The notes beneath the pieces are model-generated. The model was given only the letters and a program-made list of their open reading frames with translations, was not told the origin of the DNA and made no database searches. Below are positions 7,506 through 15,839 of a stretch of 21,784 bases of DNA, piece after piece (the stretch's first letter is position 1; every line of letters starts with the position of its first letter). The stretch spans positions 1-21,784 of the forward strand of contig JAFRZH010000009.1 in the NCBI GenBank assembly GCA_017442645.1. The letters are read 5' to 3'. The stretch comes from a bacterium (lineage in GTDB: Bacteria > Patescibacteria > JAEDAM01 > Absconditabacterales > Absconditicoccaceae). Made by a program: the position numbers and the translations under genes.

Positions 7506-8483
7506 ATGAAAAAACTCTTAGGATTAATACTCGTAATATGAATATGTTTTTGATATTGCACAGTAAACGCAAAAACTCAAGATGATGTAGAAATGTCAAA
7601 TGAAGATTCTACAAATATTAATACTATTTGAGACACAATAAAAACACCAATAAAAACAAAAGCAGAAAGAAATACAGCAAAAAATAATACAGAAAATCTT
7701 TTAAACAGTATTTTAGAATGAATCAATAAGGCATACGAAACAGAAAAAGCAGAAAAAGAGCAGGGAGAAGAAAAAAAAGAAGAAATTCAAAAAGAAATTC
7801 AAAAATTAAAAGAACAAAGAGATAATAAAATAGAAAAAGCAAAAGCAATTGCCTCTAAAACAAAAGATCGAATAGACGCAAATTACGATTATTCTTCCGT
7901 AGATTGCACAAATGTAAAAGAAAAAAAGAAAGAATCATGTGATCAGAAAAAAAAAGAATTAGGAGCAAGATGCAATGAATTAGAAGAAGAAATAAAAAAA
8001 CTCCAAGCAATTCCTGATGGAGAACCTATTAACGGAATTACTGAACATTCTACCATTTATACCAATGGCTCAAAAGTAATGGGTATCCATCTCGATGAAA
8101 ATAGCAGTCCTTTTGTATTACTAGATGCTGTAGCTGATATGTCTCAACAAAATGATAAATACCAAGAAACTGCTCTTAATGGAGTAACCTCAAGAGGATC
8201 AAATATCCCATGATGAGGAAGAATCACAGGGACTCTTTATTGGATAAAAGATCATATTTCCCCTTATATTCAATGGATTGTATATGTAGGATTAACTCTT
8301 AGTGTTATTTTATTGATTTATAATGGATTTCTCCTTGTTACAAATACTGTCAGTGGAGGATGACATGACGTCGCGGCTCTCAAAAATCGTATTCTTTATA
8401 TCGGAATAGGGATTATGATTATGACAGGAGTTTACTATCTGGTCGATATTGTCATTGCCGTCGTATGATTTGTTATGGATTAA
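7506..8483 (+). CDS. Exported coiled-coil protein with a C-terminal VirB2/TrbC-like membrane hairpin
   Basis: 325 aa in code 25. A Sec-type signal peptide (MKKLLGLILVIGICFG, likely cut after VNA) is followed by a long charged, Lys/Glu-rich coiled coil (about 60-190) containing three or four Cys. The C-terminus has two transmembrane segments, IVYVGLTLSVILLIYNGFLLV and LYIGIGIMIMTGVYYLVDIVI, joined by a Gly-rich, charged loop (SGGGHDVAALKNR). That TM-Gly loop-TM plan resembles TrbC/VirB2 pilin subunits of type IV secretion systems; the family call is inference. ATG 7506 is chosen for the MKK signal peptide and a 24-nt leader; ATG 7488 or 7494 are in frame. The next gene, of similar architecture, follows after 41 bp. 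Confidence 0.75.
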
Positions 8484-8524
8484 CCTCAAAAAAAGTTGCT
8501 GATTTTTACCTTCTCCTTTAGAAA

Positions 8525-9457
8525 ATGAAAAAAAAAATTAAAAATCTGATAATAATAACCATAAGTACAATTTTTTTTAGTATTCCTTGAGTATTTGCGG
8601 GGACGATACCAGATTTTGATCATCAATTTATTAATAACATGTACAATAAAAATGATGGAGATATAGGAATCGTTTCCTCCGATGAAATTTCAAATCAAAC
8701 CATTAGTGCAGACGATACCCTTAAATCTAATATTGAAAAACTTATTTTTCCAGGAGCTAATACAAAACTTTTTAATCTTATAAAAAATCTCGCATTAATT
8801 CTCATTATCCTTTATATTGTTATCGAAGGAGCAAAACTTGTAATTCAATGAAAAGAAGGAAAAGATATCAAAGAATCTGCAAAAAATCTTTGATATATTG
8901 CATTAGGAGCAGTATTTATTCGATGAGCTAGTTGGTTATTTGGAACGGTATTTACTGTAGAACAAACTGCAAGTCTGCAAGATTTATCTGACAAAGCACA
9001 ATATTGAGAAAATTCTCTTGTTTGGAATGTACTTTCACTGCTCAAAGCTGGAGCTTTCTTCTTTGCAATTATTATGACGGTCATCACATGATTTAAAGTG
9101 ATTTCCGCTTGAGACGGAGAAAAAGGAAAATTAATTGCAAAAGGAATTATTAATATCGTAGTTTCCCTTTTAATCATAAAAGGGGTTGATTACGTATATT
9201 ATATCGCTTCACAATCAAATTTTATTGAAAGTACAACAGAATTGATCAAAAAAGTAGCAAAAGTATTTGGATATCTTTATGGAGTTACAGCAACAGGAAT
9301 CGTGATTTTTGCTGGATATTCATTAATTACTGATAACGGAAGCGGAGAATGAATGAAAAGGGCAAAAGGACGACTGATTAATCTTGCTGTTTCTTGAATT
9401 GCACTTTTTGGATTTCTACTCATTCTGTACCAACTTTTCAATGAATTCAATCAATAA
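8525..9457 (+). CDS. Multi-spanning membrane protein with three tandem VirB2-like hairpins
   Basis: 310 aa in code 25, ATG 8525 to TAA 9455-9457. A signal peptide-like N-terminus (MKKKIKNLIIITISTIFFSIPGVFAG) precedes about 60 polar residues. Three successive units of TM, short Gly/Glu/Lys loop, TM then follow: LALILIILYIVIEGAKLVI-(GKEGKD)-YIALGAVFI; AFFFAIIMTVITGFKVI-(SAGDGEKG)-INIVVSLLIIKG; TGIVIFAGYSLI-(TDNGSGEG)-INLAVSGIALFGFLLIL. Each resembles a TrbC/VirB2 pilin hairpin. Tandem fusion is unusual because pilin subunits are normally single hairpins; a channel component is an alternative. Many of the Gly are TGA. The stop is 14 bp from the end of the convergent sufB, with no terminator hairpin seen. 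Confidence 0.75.
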
Positions 9458-9471
9458 AAATTAACGAAATA

Positions 9472-10851
9472 TTACCCCGCATTTCCTTCCATCTCCAGAC
9501 TAATCAAATGATTGAGTTCTCCTGCATATTCTAGGGGAAGCTGTTTCACAACATCAGAGATAAATCCATTGACAATCAAGGCTTTCGCTTTTGAGAAAGA
9601 GACTCCCCTACTCATCAGATAAAAAAGCTTATTTTCATCAATATTTCATGCTGAAGCTTCATGAGAAATCGTCGCATCAGAACTTTCAACTTTAAAAGTC
9701 GGGATTGTATTGGAAATCGAATCGCCATCGAGCAATAACGCATCACATTGCGTTGAATGTACCACTCCTTTTGCTTTTTCAGAAACCACAACGGTTCCCC
9801 TATACGTATTGATTCCTCCACTTTTGGAAATCGATTTTGAAACGATATTGGAAGAAGTATAATTCCCTAAATGAAAGACCTTTGCTCCTACATCTTGATT
9901 TTGATCTTTTGAAGCAACCACCACAGAAATATTATCCGACTTTGCATAATCTCCTTTTAAAATGCTACAAGGATACAGCATAGTAGCTCATGAACCGAGA
10001 TTTCAACCGATTCGCTCCATGACTCCTCTTTCTTCGACAAGTGCTCTTTTAGTATTGAGATTAAAGGTATTGAGGGATCGATTTTCCACAGACGAATATC
10101 TCATCTTCGCATTTTTTCCTACAAAAACCTCTACACATCACGCATGAAGTGATCTTTTATCAAATTTTGGTGCAGAACATCCCTCAATATACGCTCCTTC
10201 TGCCTCATCTTCCAAAACAATCAAGGTATGTTCAAATTGTCCTCCTTCATAGGTATTCATACGAAAATATGACTGCAACGGATCAGAAAGTTTCACTCCT
10301 TTAGGGATATAGACAAAGGTTCCTCCACTCCAAACTGCTCCATGAAGAGCCGCAAATTTATGGTCCGTAGGAGGAACTAATTTCATGAAATATTGTTTTA
10401 CCAAGTCGGGATATTCTCTTATTGCATCGGCCATATCCTCGAAAATGATTCAGCTTTTTATTCGTTTTTCTTTTAATTTATGATACACTGCCGTCGAATC
10501 ATACTGTCCCCCTACTCCTGCCAAATATTTTCTCTCTGCTTCAGGGATATTCAGTTTTTGGAAGATATTTTTGATTTTTTCTGGGACTTGTTCTCGTGAA
10601 GAAGCAGATCCTTGAAATCCTTTTTTAGGTTTAGCATAATACACAAGATTTTCCAAATCTAACGATGAAAGATCAGGTCAATAAGAGGGATTTTCAGATT
10701 TTTGAAAAGTTTTAAAAGCCTGAAGTCTAAAATCAAGCATCCATTGAGGCTCTTGTAAATCCTGTGAAATTCCGATAATCGTTTCTTCTGAAAGTCCTTT
10801 GAGAAATACTTCATACTCAACTTGATCCGCTTCATCCAATGTAACCATCAT
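9472..10851 (-). CDS. sufB: Fe-S cluster assembly scaffold SufB
   Basis: 459 aa when TGA is Gly, close to the usual size. SufB is the scaffold on which Fe-S clusters are built together with SufC and SufD. Visible hallmarks: an N-terminal region starting MMVTLDEADQVEYE, VPPTDHKFAALHGAVWSGG, FVYIPKGVKL, YEGGQFEHTLIVLED, a CVEVFVG segment, RGVMERIGGNLGSGATMLYPCSILKG, and the C-terminal signature TQCDALLLDGDS with Cys369 and SHEAS, matching the Cys and Glu needed in E. coli SufB. It continues to LPLEYAGELNHLI. Two adjacent ATG codons (10851 and 10848) are possible starts. In-frame TGA includes the Gly of HAGCVE and of KSGIIF. It is divergent from the next gene, with overlapping promoters between. 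No sufD, sufS or sufU is visible in the window. Confidence 0.95.
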
Positions 10852-10856
10852 TTTAT

Positions 10857-10885
10857 TTGAAATAAAAACCTTTTATAGATATACT
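10857..10885 (+). promoter_or_regulatory. Promoter for the gene at 10933
   Basis: TTGAAA (10857-10862), 17-bp spacer, TATACT (10880-10885), giving a leader of about 40 nt. Its -10 overlaps the -10 of the divergent sufB promoter. Confidence 0.6.
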
Positions 10886-10905
10886 ATTACTGAGAAAAAT
10901 TTCAA
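10878..10905 (-). promoter_or_regulatory. Promoter for sufB
   Basis: On the minus strand TTGAAA (10900-10905), 16-bp spacer, TATATC (10878-10883). The -10 boxes of the two divergent promoters share bases, so polymerase may not be able to occupy both at once. Confidence 0.5.
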
Positions 10906-10932
10906 ATACAATTTTATTTCGACAATCTTACC

Positions 10933-11565
10933 ATGAAATTAATTATCAAAAAATACCGAAAAGAAATCCTTTGAATCAGTATCCTTTGCTGTAGTTGTAT
11001 TTTTATCAGCCAAAAAATTCTCTACAATTACCAAATAAACCAAGAAATAAAAGAACTGACAAAATATCATTTTTCTAGTGAAGAAATAATTGGAAATAAA
11101 GAAGAACCAAGGAGATATGTTGGATGAGATTATAATGGAGATGGTACATGAGAGTGAACTACGATCACAATGGACACAGATCGAAAAAATCTTTCCTGAA
11201 CTTGTTACATTTACTTTACGAAGTTACTTCCAATTCTTGAAATTCATAACTGTTATCAAATTTCTATCATCGAAAACAAAACAGATTTAGATAAAGATTG
11301 AGCTGAAGAACTATGAATTCTTTATAATCAATTTACAAGCGATCGAAGTACTTATCAAATACGAACATTAAAAAACAACCAATGGAAACTTCTAATCCCA
11401 GAACTTCCAATTCATCCAGAAACAGAAAATTGTCCATACCATGAAGATTTATTTTGTGATTACGTAACTCAACTTGAGAATGGAGATCTCAGGACTATTC
11501 AAACAAAGCTGGATAACGAAAAAGGATTTATTTGGGAAGAAAAAATAATACATTTAGAGAAATAA
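10933..11565 (+). CDS. Membrane-anchored extracytoplasmic protein with calcium-loop-like motifs
   Basis: 210 aa in code 25. A basic start (MKLIIKKYRK) and one hydrophobic helix (about residues 12-27, with three Cys) look like an uncleaved signal anchor. The extracytoplasmic part has two Asp-rich loops, DYNGDGTGE (66-74) and DLDKDGAEE (118-126), matching the DxDxDG pattern of calcium-binding loops in FG-GAP/VCBS-type or dockerin repeats. Four Cys further on could form disulfides. The role is unknown; a calcium-stabilised surface protein is inference. Most of its Gly in the first half, including those in the first loop, come from TGA. It ends in a terminator shared with the convergent lipoprotein gene. 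Confidence 0.8.
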
Positions 11566-11593
11566 AAAACTCCTCTAAAAAGGAGCTTTTTTT
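11566..11593. terminator. Bidirectional terminator between convergent genes
   Basis: CTCCT / AGGAG stem (11570-11574 and 11581-11585) with flanking A- and T-runs. It overlaps the stop codon of the minus-strand lipoprotein gene. Confidence 0.75.
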
Positions 11594-12098
11594 ATTTTAC
11601 CTCCTGTTGAGGATCTTCAGCTAAATTGAAAGAATATTTTTCTGAAAAGTCTTTTTGAGCCTTTTCTACTGCTTCAAACTCAGTATCCATACGACTCTCA
11701 TATTGACCAATCTTATCTACAAGATTACTATATTCAGCTAATTCGTCTTCAGTTGCATCAGAAAGATCCTGTTTTTGCAAGAAAGGATAAATTTTCTGCA
11801 AATCTTTAAGATATTCAACCTCCGTAGTCACATACTGAATCATCGAAGTTTGTAAATCAGTATCTTCTTCATATCATCAAGCATTTTTCAAAGTATCAAG
11901 AGCATTATTACAAGTTTGCAAAGCTGATGGGAAACCATCTCCATTAAGTTCAGAATCATTTCCTAAAATTTGAGAAATAGCATCATCACATTGTTTTGAT
12001 GTCGTAACAAGCAAATCATTATATTCGACAGCACTATCACTACATCCAGCAACCACTAAAAGTCCTAAAAGCAAAGCAGGAAAAAAAAACTTTTTCAT
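11592..12098 (-). CDS. Putative lipoprotein with a helical, acidic mature domain
   Basis: 168 aa in code 25, with two adjacent TGA codons (11874-11879) in the middle. MKKFFFPALLLGLLVVAGC is a type II signal peptide with lipobox VAGC (Cys19). The mature part is Asp/Glu-rich and predicted helical, with two further Cys (KQCDDA and QTCNNA). I recognise no domain. ATG 12096-12098 is chosen because it starts the signal peptide; the open frame continues upstream to another Met with an implausibly long hydrophobic extension. It should be anchored in the membrane facing outward. Confidence 0.82.
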
Positions 12099-12142
12099 AA
12101 ATAATAAAACAAAAAATAAAAAATACACTACACTAAAATAAA

Positions 12143-12170
12143 AGCATAAGAAAAACAGAAAAAAAATCAA
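12143..12170 (-). promoter_or_regulatory. Promoter for the lipoprotein gene at 11592-12098
   Basis: Minus strand: TTGATT (12165-12170), 16-bp spacer, TATGCT (12143-12148), about 45 bp upstream of the start codon. Confidence 0.4.
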
Positions 12171-12203
12171 GATAAAGCTTTGATAAATTTTTTCAAAAAT
12201 CTC

Positions 12204-12231
12204 TTGACTTTAAGATATATATATATATGAT
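12204..12231 (+). promoter_or_regulatory. Promoter for the gene at 12264
   Basis: TTGACT (12204-12209), 16-bp AT-repeat spacer, TATGAT (12226-12231). The same TTGACTT start recurs before the gene at 13272. Confidence 0.6.
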
Positions 12232-12263
12232 ATTTATGTTTTTATTTTTATATGTATGATACC

Positions 12264-12785
12264 ATGACAAGTAAAGGAGAATACTTAGGAAATTATAAGC
12301 CAGAAGATTACGTAGGTTATGCAAATGCCCCAGAATATTGAAGGAAGATTGACAAAGGAGATAAAAGCACAAACTGAAGCATAAGAAAACGATTAAGAGC
12401 TCTCTCAGTTGCTCTGTTGCTCTGAGTTCAAGGAACAATGTACACTTCATGTAAAGAAGATGAAGATCCAGGTTATGAAATTGTGGATGATTCTGTAGAA
12501 AAAGAAGCTTCAGAGTATCAAAAACAACTTGATAAACTCCAAGCAACCTTTAAAGCTCAAAACGAGGTTGAAGCATTTACAGCAGAAGATAGAAAAACAA
12601 TCGAAGCAAGATTTAAATTAATTCAAAAGCTTATTGATCTTAAACGTACTGGACGTCAAGTTGTAAGTCAAAAAGAGATCATCCCTACCGACGGAAATGA
12701 AACAATGTCTATTGATGATGCTATCACTACTTTACTTAATGAAGTAGAGGGATTTCTTATAGGAAATGGATGGAGAGTATACTAA
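12264..12785 (+). CDS. Hypothetical protein with an internal signal-like hydrophobic segment
   Basis: 173 aa in code 25 (177 if ATG 12252 is used). A polar, Lys- and Gly-containing N-terminal stretch of about 40 residues precedes RKRLRALSVALLLGVQG and Cys63 (MYTSCKEDED). This looks like a signal peptide or lipobox with an unusually long n-region, although YTSC is a poor lipobox. The rest is acidic and helical with a coiled coil (EKEASEYQKQLDKLQATF) and ends in IGNGWRVY. I recognise no family. Three TGA codons are present, all before residue 56. It is an orphan gene between its own promoter and a long-stem terminator. Confidence 0.72.
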
Positions 12786-12793
12786 AATAACTT

Positions 12794-12870
12794 AAAAATC
12801 TGATTCTGAAAGAGTTTTTCATTTTCTTCTCGGAAGTGATATAACACAAAAAAAGAATCAGATTTTTTTT
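12794..12870 (+). terminator. Terminator with a 14-bp stem and long loop
   Basis: AAAAATCTGATTCT (12794-12807) pairs perfectly with AGAATCAGATTTTT (12854-12867), followed by T-run. The 46-nt loop is unusually long. The outer AATCTGA / TCAGATT stem recurs in other terminators of the window. Confidence 0.75.
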
Positions 12871-12993
12871 GACCATTTTATTTTTCATTGAGATAAACTT
12901 CTTCGAGATAAATTTGTTGAATTTTAGATACAGATTATTAAAGTAAGCTTCACTTTTACAGAAATTCAGAATTTTATTTTTTTATAAAGAAAA

Positions 12994-13188
12994 ATGTACC
13001 ACATTAAAACTCGAGCAAGAAATAATATAGCATTACATAACGGGAAATATCAGTTTTACACGGAAACAGTTAGCCCATCTATGGAGGATTTTTTGAATGG
13101 GAAAGGAATCGTAAATGGGGAAATAATACAAAAAACAAGAAAAGAAATACAGGAAACTTTAAAAACAAACACTCCTATTCAAAAATAA
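12994..13188 (+). CDS. Small hypothetical protein
   Basis: 64 aa, ATG 12994 to TAA, no TGA codons. It is basic and hydrophilic (MYHIKTRARNNIALHNGKYQF), with no membrane segment or recognised domain. TATAAA at 12983-12988 lies 5 nt upstream of the ATG, so its mRNA could be leaderless. Its reality rests on length, position between regulatory signals and plausible composition only. Confidence 0.5.
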   Translation: MYHIKTRARNNIALHNGKYQFYTETVSPSMEDFLNGKGIVNGEIIQKTRKEIQETLKTNTPIQK

Positions 13189-13213
13189 TCACTACATTTA
13201 ACTAAAAATACAC

Positions 13214-13243
13214 TTGACTTATATGGATAAATATGTATATTAT
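13214..13243 (+). promoter_or_regulatory. Promoter for the gene at 13272
   Basis: TTGACT (13214-13219), 18-bp spacer, TATTAT (13238-13243); TATATT at 16-bp spacing is an alternative -10. Confidence 0.5.
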
Positions 13244-13271
13244 TAATACTTTTAGATAATTAGAATAAAAA

Positions 13272-13712
13272 ATGGAAAAAGCAGAAAATACCAAAAAGGA
13301 ATTAGATTTTAATCGAAAAGATTTTATTAATAAAAACATTGAACCATATTTAGCCTTATCAGAAAAGGAATTACTTCAAAAAAAAGAAGAATTTAAAGAA
13401 AAGAGCAGCAATCCTTTCGATAATAATCTCTATAAAATATCATTCATAAATCAAATTTTACGATGTAAAAATCATATTGATTTAACAAATTACGAATATC
13501 AAGAGAAGTGTCATGAATATGAAAGATTAGAAATTTGAAAGATAGAAAAATCGATGTATCTTGAGCTCAAAGAAACAATAGAAACAATAAGACAAAAAGA
13601 AGCATTAAAACATAAAGGAGATGAAATATGGGAAGCATTAATGAATGGGAAGCATAATCCACAAAAAATTACAGCTGATGAAATAAGGTGGATAAATCAA
13701 GAAAATTATTAA
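13272..13712 (+). CDS. Hypothetical soluble helical protein
   Basis: 146 aa in code 25; one TGA at 13536-13538 would otherwise truncate it at residue 88. It is strongly charged (Lys/Glu-rich), predicted all-helical with coiled-coil character, without signal peptide or membrane segment. It ends KITADEIRWINQENY. I recognise no family. A promoter lies 30 bp upstream and a terminator 10 bp downstream, so it is likely a single-gene unit. Confidence 0.72.
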
Positions 13713-13721
13713 CATCTATAG

Positions 13722-13747
13722 GGGCATCATTCTTGATGTCCTTTTTT
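13722..13747 (+). terminator. Intrinsic terminator of the gene at 13272
   Basis: GGGCATCA / TGATGTCC (one G-U pair), TTCT loop, six T. Confidence 0.85.
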
Positions 13748-13759
13748 AGAAAATAATCA

Positions 13760-13799
13760 AAAAAAAATCTGACTTTTCATCACGGTCAGACTTTTTTTT
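13760..13799. terminator. Terminator of typA
   Basis: TCTGAC (13768-13773) pairs with GTCAGA (13785-13790), with A-run before and T-run after. It serves the minus-strand typA, whose stop is at 13818, and can also back up the plus-strand terminator. Confidence 0.8.
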
Positions 13800-13817
13800 C
13801 TGTTTTTAAATTATTCT

Positions 13818-15617
13818 CTAGATTTTTCCCTCTTTTGCAGCTAATTTTCTTGCATTTTCTGTGAGATATTTTTTTCTAATTCTCACACTTTTTGGAGTCA
13901 CTTCCACAAGTTCATCCATTCCAATATATCCAAGAGCATATTCAAGGGTGATTTTTCTAATCGGTTTGATAATCATTGCTTCATCGTTTCCACTATTTCT
14001 CACGCTTGTTTGCTGTTTATTGATGGTAAGATTTACTGTCATGTCATTGTTTCCTTTCAAATATTCTCCAACGATCATTCCTTCGTAAATTTGTTGAGCA
14101 GGTTCTACGAAAATAGGTCCTCTCTCTTGTAACTTGAAAATTCCATAATTCATCGCAGTTCCCGTTGCAGAACTAATCATTGATCAGACTTCTCTCTTTT
14201 TGATTTCTCCTTTCCATTCCTCATAATGCGAGAAAGAAGAGGACATAATTCCTTCTCCTTTCGTGAGTAAGATAAATTCTCCTCTGAAACCGAGTAATCC
14301 TCTTGTTGGAATCTCAAATTCCAAGGTAGTCAATCCATTCACAGAATTCATATTTTTCATCATTCCTTTACGGTTGCTAATCATCTCGATCACCGTTCCA
14401 CTGAGATCATCTTCCACACTTACGACAAGCGTTTCAATTGGCTCCATTTTCTTTCCATTTTCTTCTTTGAAAATTACTTGAGGAGCTCCTACTTGAAGTT
14501 CTCGTCCTTCTCTTCTGATACTTTCGATCAAAACTCCTAAATGAAGTTCTCATCTTCCACTTACGACAAATTTTCCATTATTAAAATCCACTTTCAATCC
14601 AACATTCGTTTCCAATTCTTTACGAAGTCTTTCTTCAAGATTTCTTGTGGTCATATATTTTCCTTCTTTTCCCGCAAACGGAGAATCATTAACGAAAAAT
14701 TCCATACTAAGGGTTGGTTCATCGATTTCGATCGTTGGAAGCGGTTCAATATCTCCCACTCCAACCGTTTCTCCTACGAAAATATCAGGGATTCCACTAA
14801 TCGTGATAATATCTCCACATTTTGCCTCTTGTTGCTCGATTCTTGAAATTCAAAGAGTATTAAAAATATGAGCGATTTTCCCGGTTCTCTTATTACCGTT
14901 GTTATCATAGACAACAACTTGTTCTCCTGGTTTTACCGTTCCTTCATACACACGTCCAATTCCAAGTCTTCCCAAAAAATTGTCATATCCAAGATTTACG
15001 ATCTGCATTCTAAAATTCTTTTCTGGAAGATTTGGAGCCTCAGGAACATATTCCATAATAGCCTCAAAAAGGGGAGACATATCCTTTTGTTCATCTCAAA
15101 GATTTCTCATCGCAAAACCATTTTTTGCACTTGCATAGACAACTGGAAAATCTGCTTGTTCATCCGTTGCTCCAAGCAAGATAAAAAGATCAAAAAGCAT
15201 ATCAATCACTTCACTTGGTCTGGCAGTAGGTTTATCGATTTTATTGATGACAACGATCGGTTTCAATCAGAGTTCTAGACTCTTTTTCAAAACAAATTTC
15301 GTCTGGGGCATTGGTCCTTCGTATGCATCAACTACAAGTAAAACAGAATCCACCATTCTCAAAACTCTTTCAACTTCACTACCAAAATCAGCGTGACCTG
15401 GAGTATCTACGATATTGATTCTGTTTCCCCTTCGTTCAACGGCAGTATTCTTAGCATAAATCGTAATTCCTCTTTCTCTTTCTTGATCATTGCTATCCAT
15501 AATCAAATCCTCGTTTTCCAAGGCTTTCAACGTCCCAGACTGTTGAAGCAATTGATCCACAAGAGTAGTCTTTCCGTGGTCTACATGGGCAATAATCGCA
15601 ATATTTCTAATGCTCAT
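13818..15617 (-). CDS. typA: GTP-binding protein TypA/BipA
   Basis: Translational GTPase that binds the ribosome and affects 50S assembly and stress or cold growth in other bacteria. 599 aa, close to the usual 600-615. G1 AHVDHGKT (10-17), switch/G2 RERGITI near 48-53, G3 DTPGH (71-75), G4 NKID (125-128) and G5 in YASAKNG. Domain II is followed by [18 protein letters not shown] and the BipA C-terminal domain ([31 protein letters not shown]). Start [18 protein letters not shown] is the family norm. In-frame TGA falls at invariant Gly, for example in GRGELHL (14550-14552), and the stop is TAG. Its promoter is at 15653-15681. Confidence 0.97.
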
Positions 15618-15652
15618 TTTTTTAAAAAAATACTAAAAAAAATAACGACTGA

Positions 15653-15681
15653 AGTATAATGAAATGAAACTAAATTTCCAA
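15653..15681 (-). promoter_or_regulatory. Promoter for typA
   Basis: Minus strand: TTGGAA (15676-15681), 17-bp spacer, TATACT (15653-15658), about 35 bp upstream of the start codon. Confidence 0.55.
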
Positions 15682-15778
15682 TAAAAAATTTTTTTATCCC
15701 CCCTTTCTTCAAAAAAAGTAAAAATCAACAAAAATGAATAACAATCATAACAACATCATAACAAAAGTTTTCCAAAAT

Positions 15779-15806
15779 TTGACAAAAAAAAAAAAACGTT
15801 TAAAAT
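15779..15806 (+). promoter_or_regulatory. Promoter for the large gene at 15840
   Basis: Consensus TTGACA (15779-15784), 16-bp A-rich spacer, TAAAAT (15801-15806), leader about 27 nt. A second AT-rich box (TATCAT, 15819-15824) is also present. Confidence 0.6.
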
Positions 15807-15839
15807 TAAGAGAAAATTTATCATTTTTAATTTATAAAT

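Noticed and set aside
12193..12546. 117-aa minus-strand open frame
   Set aside because: It overlaps the promoter and first half of the 12264 gene on the other strand and has typical antisense composition.
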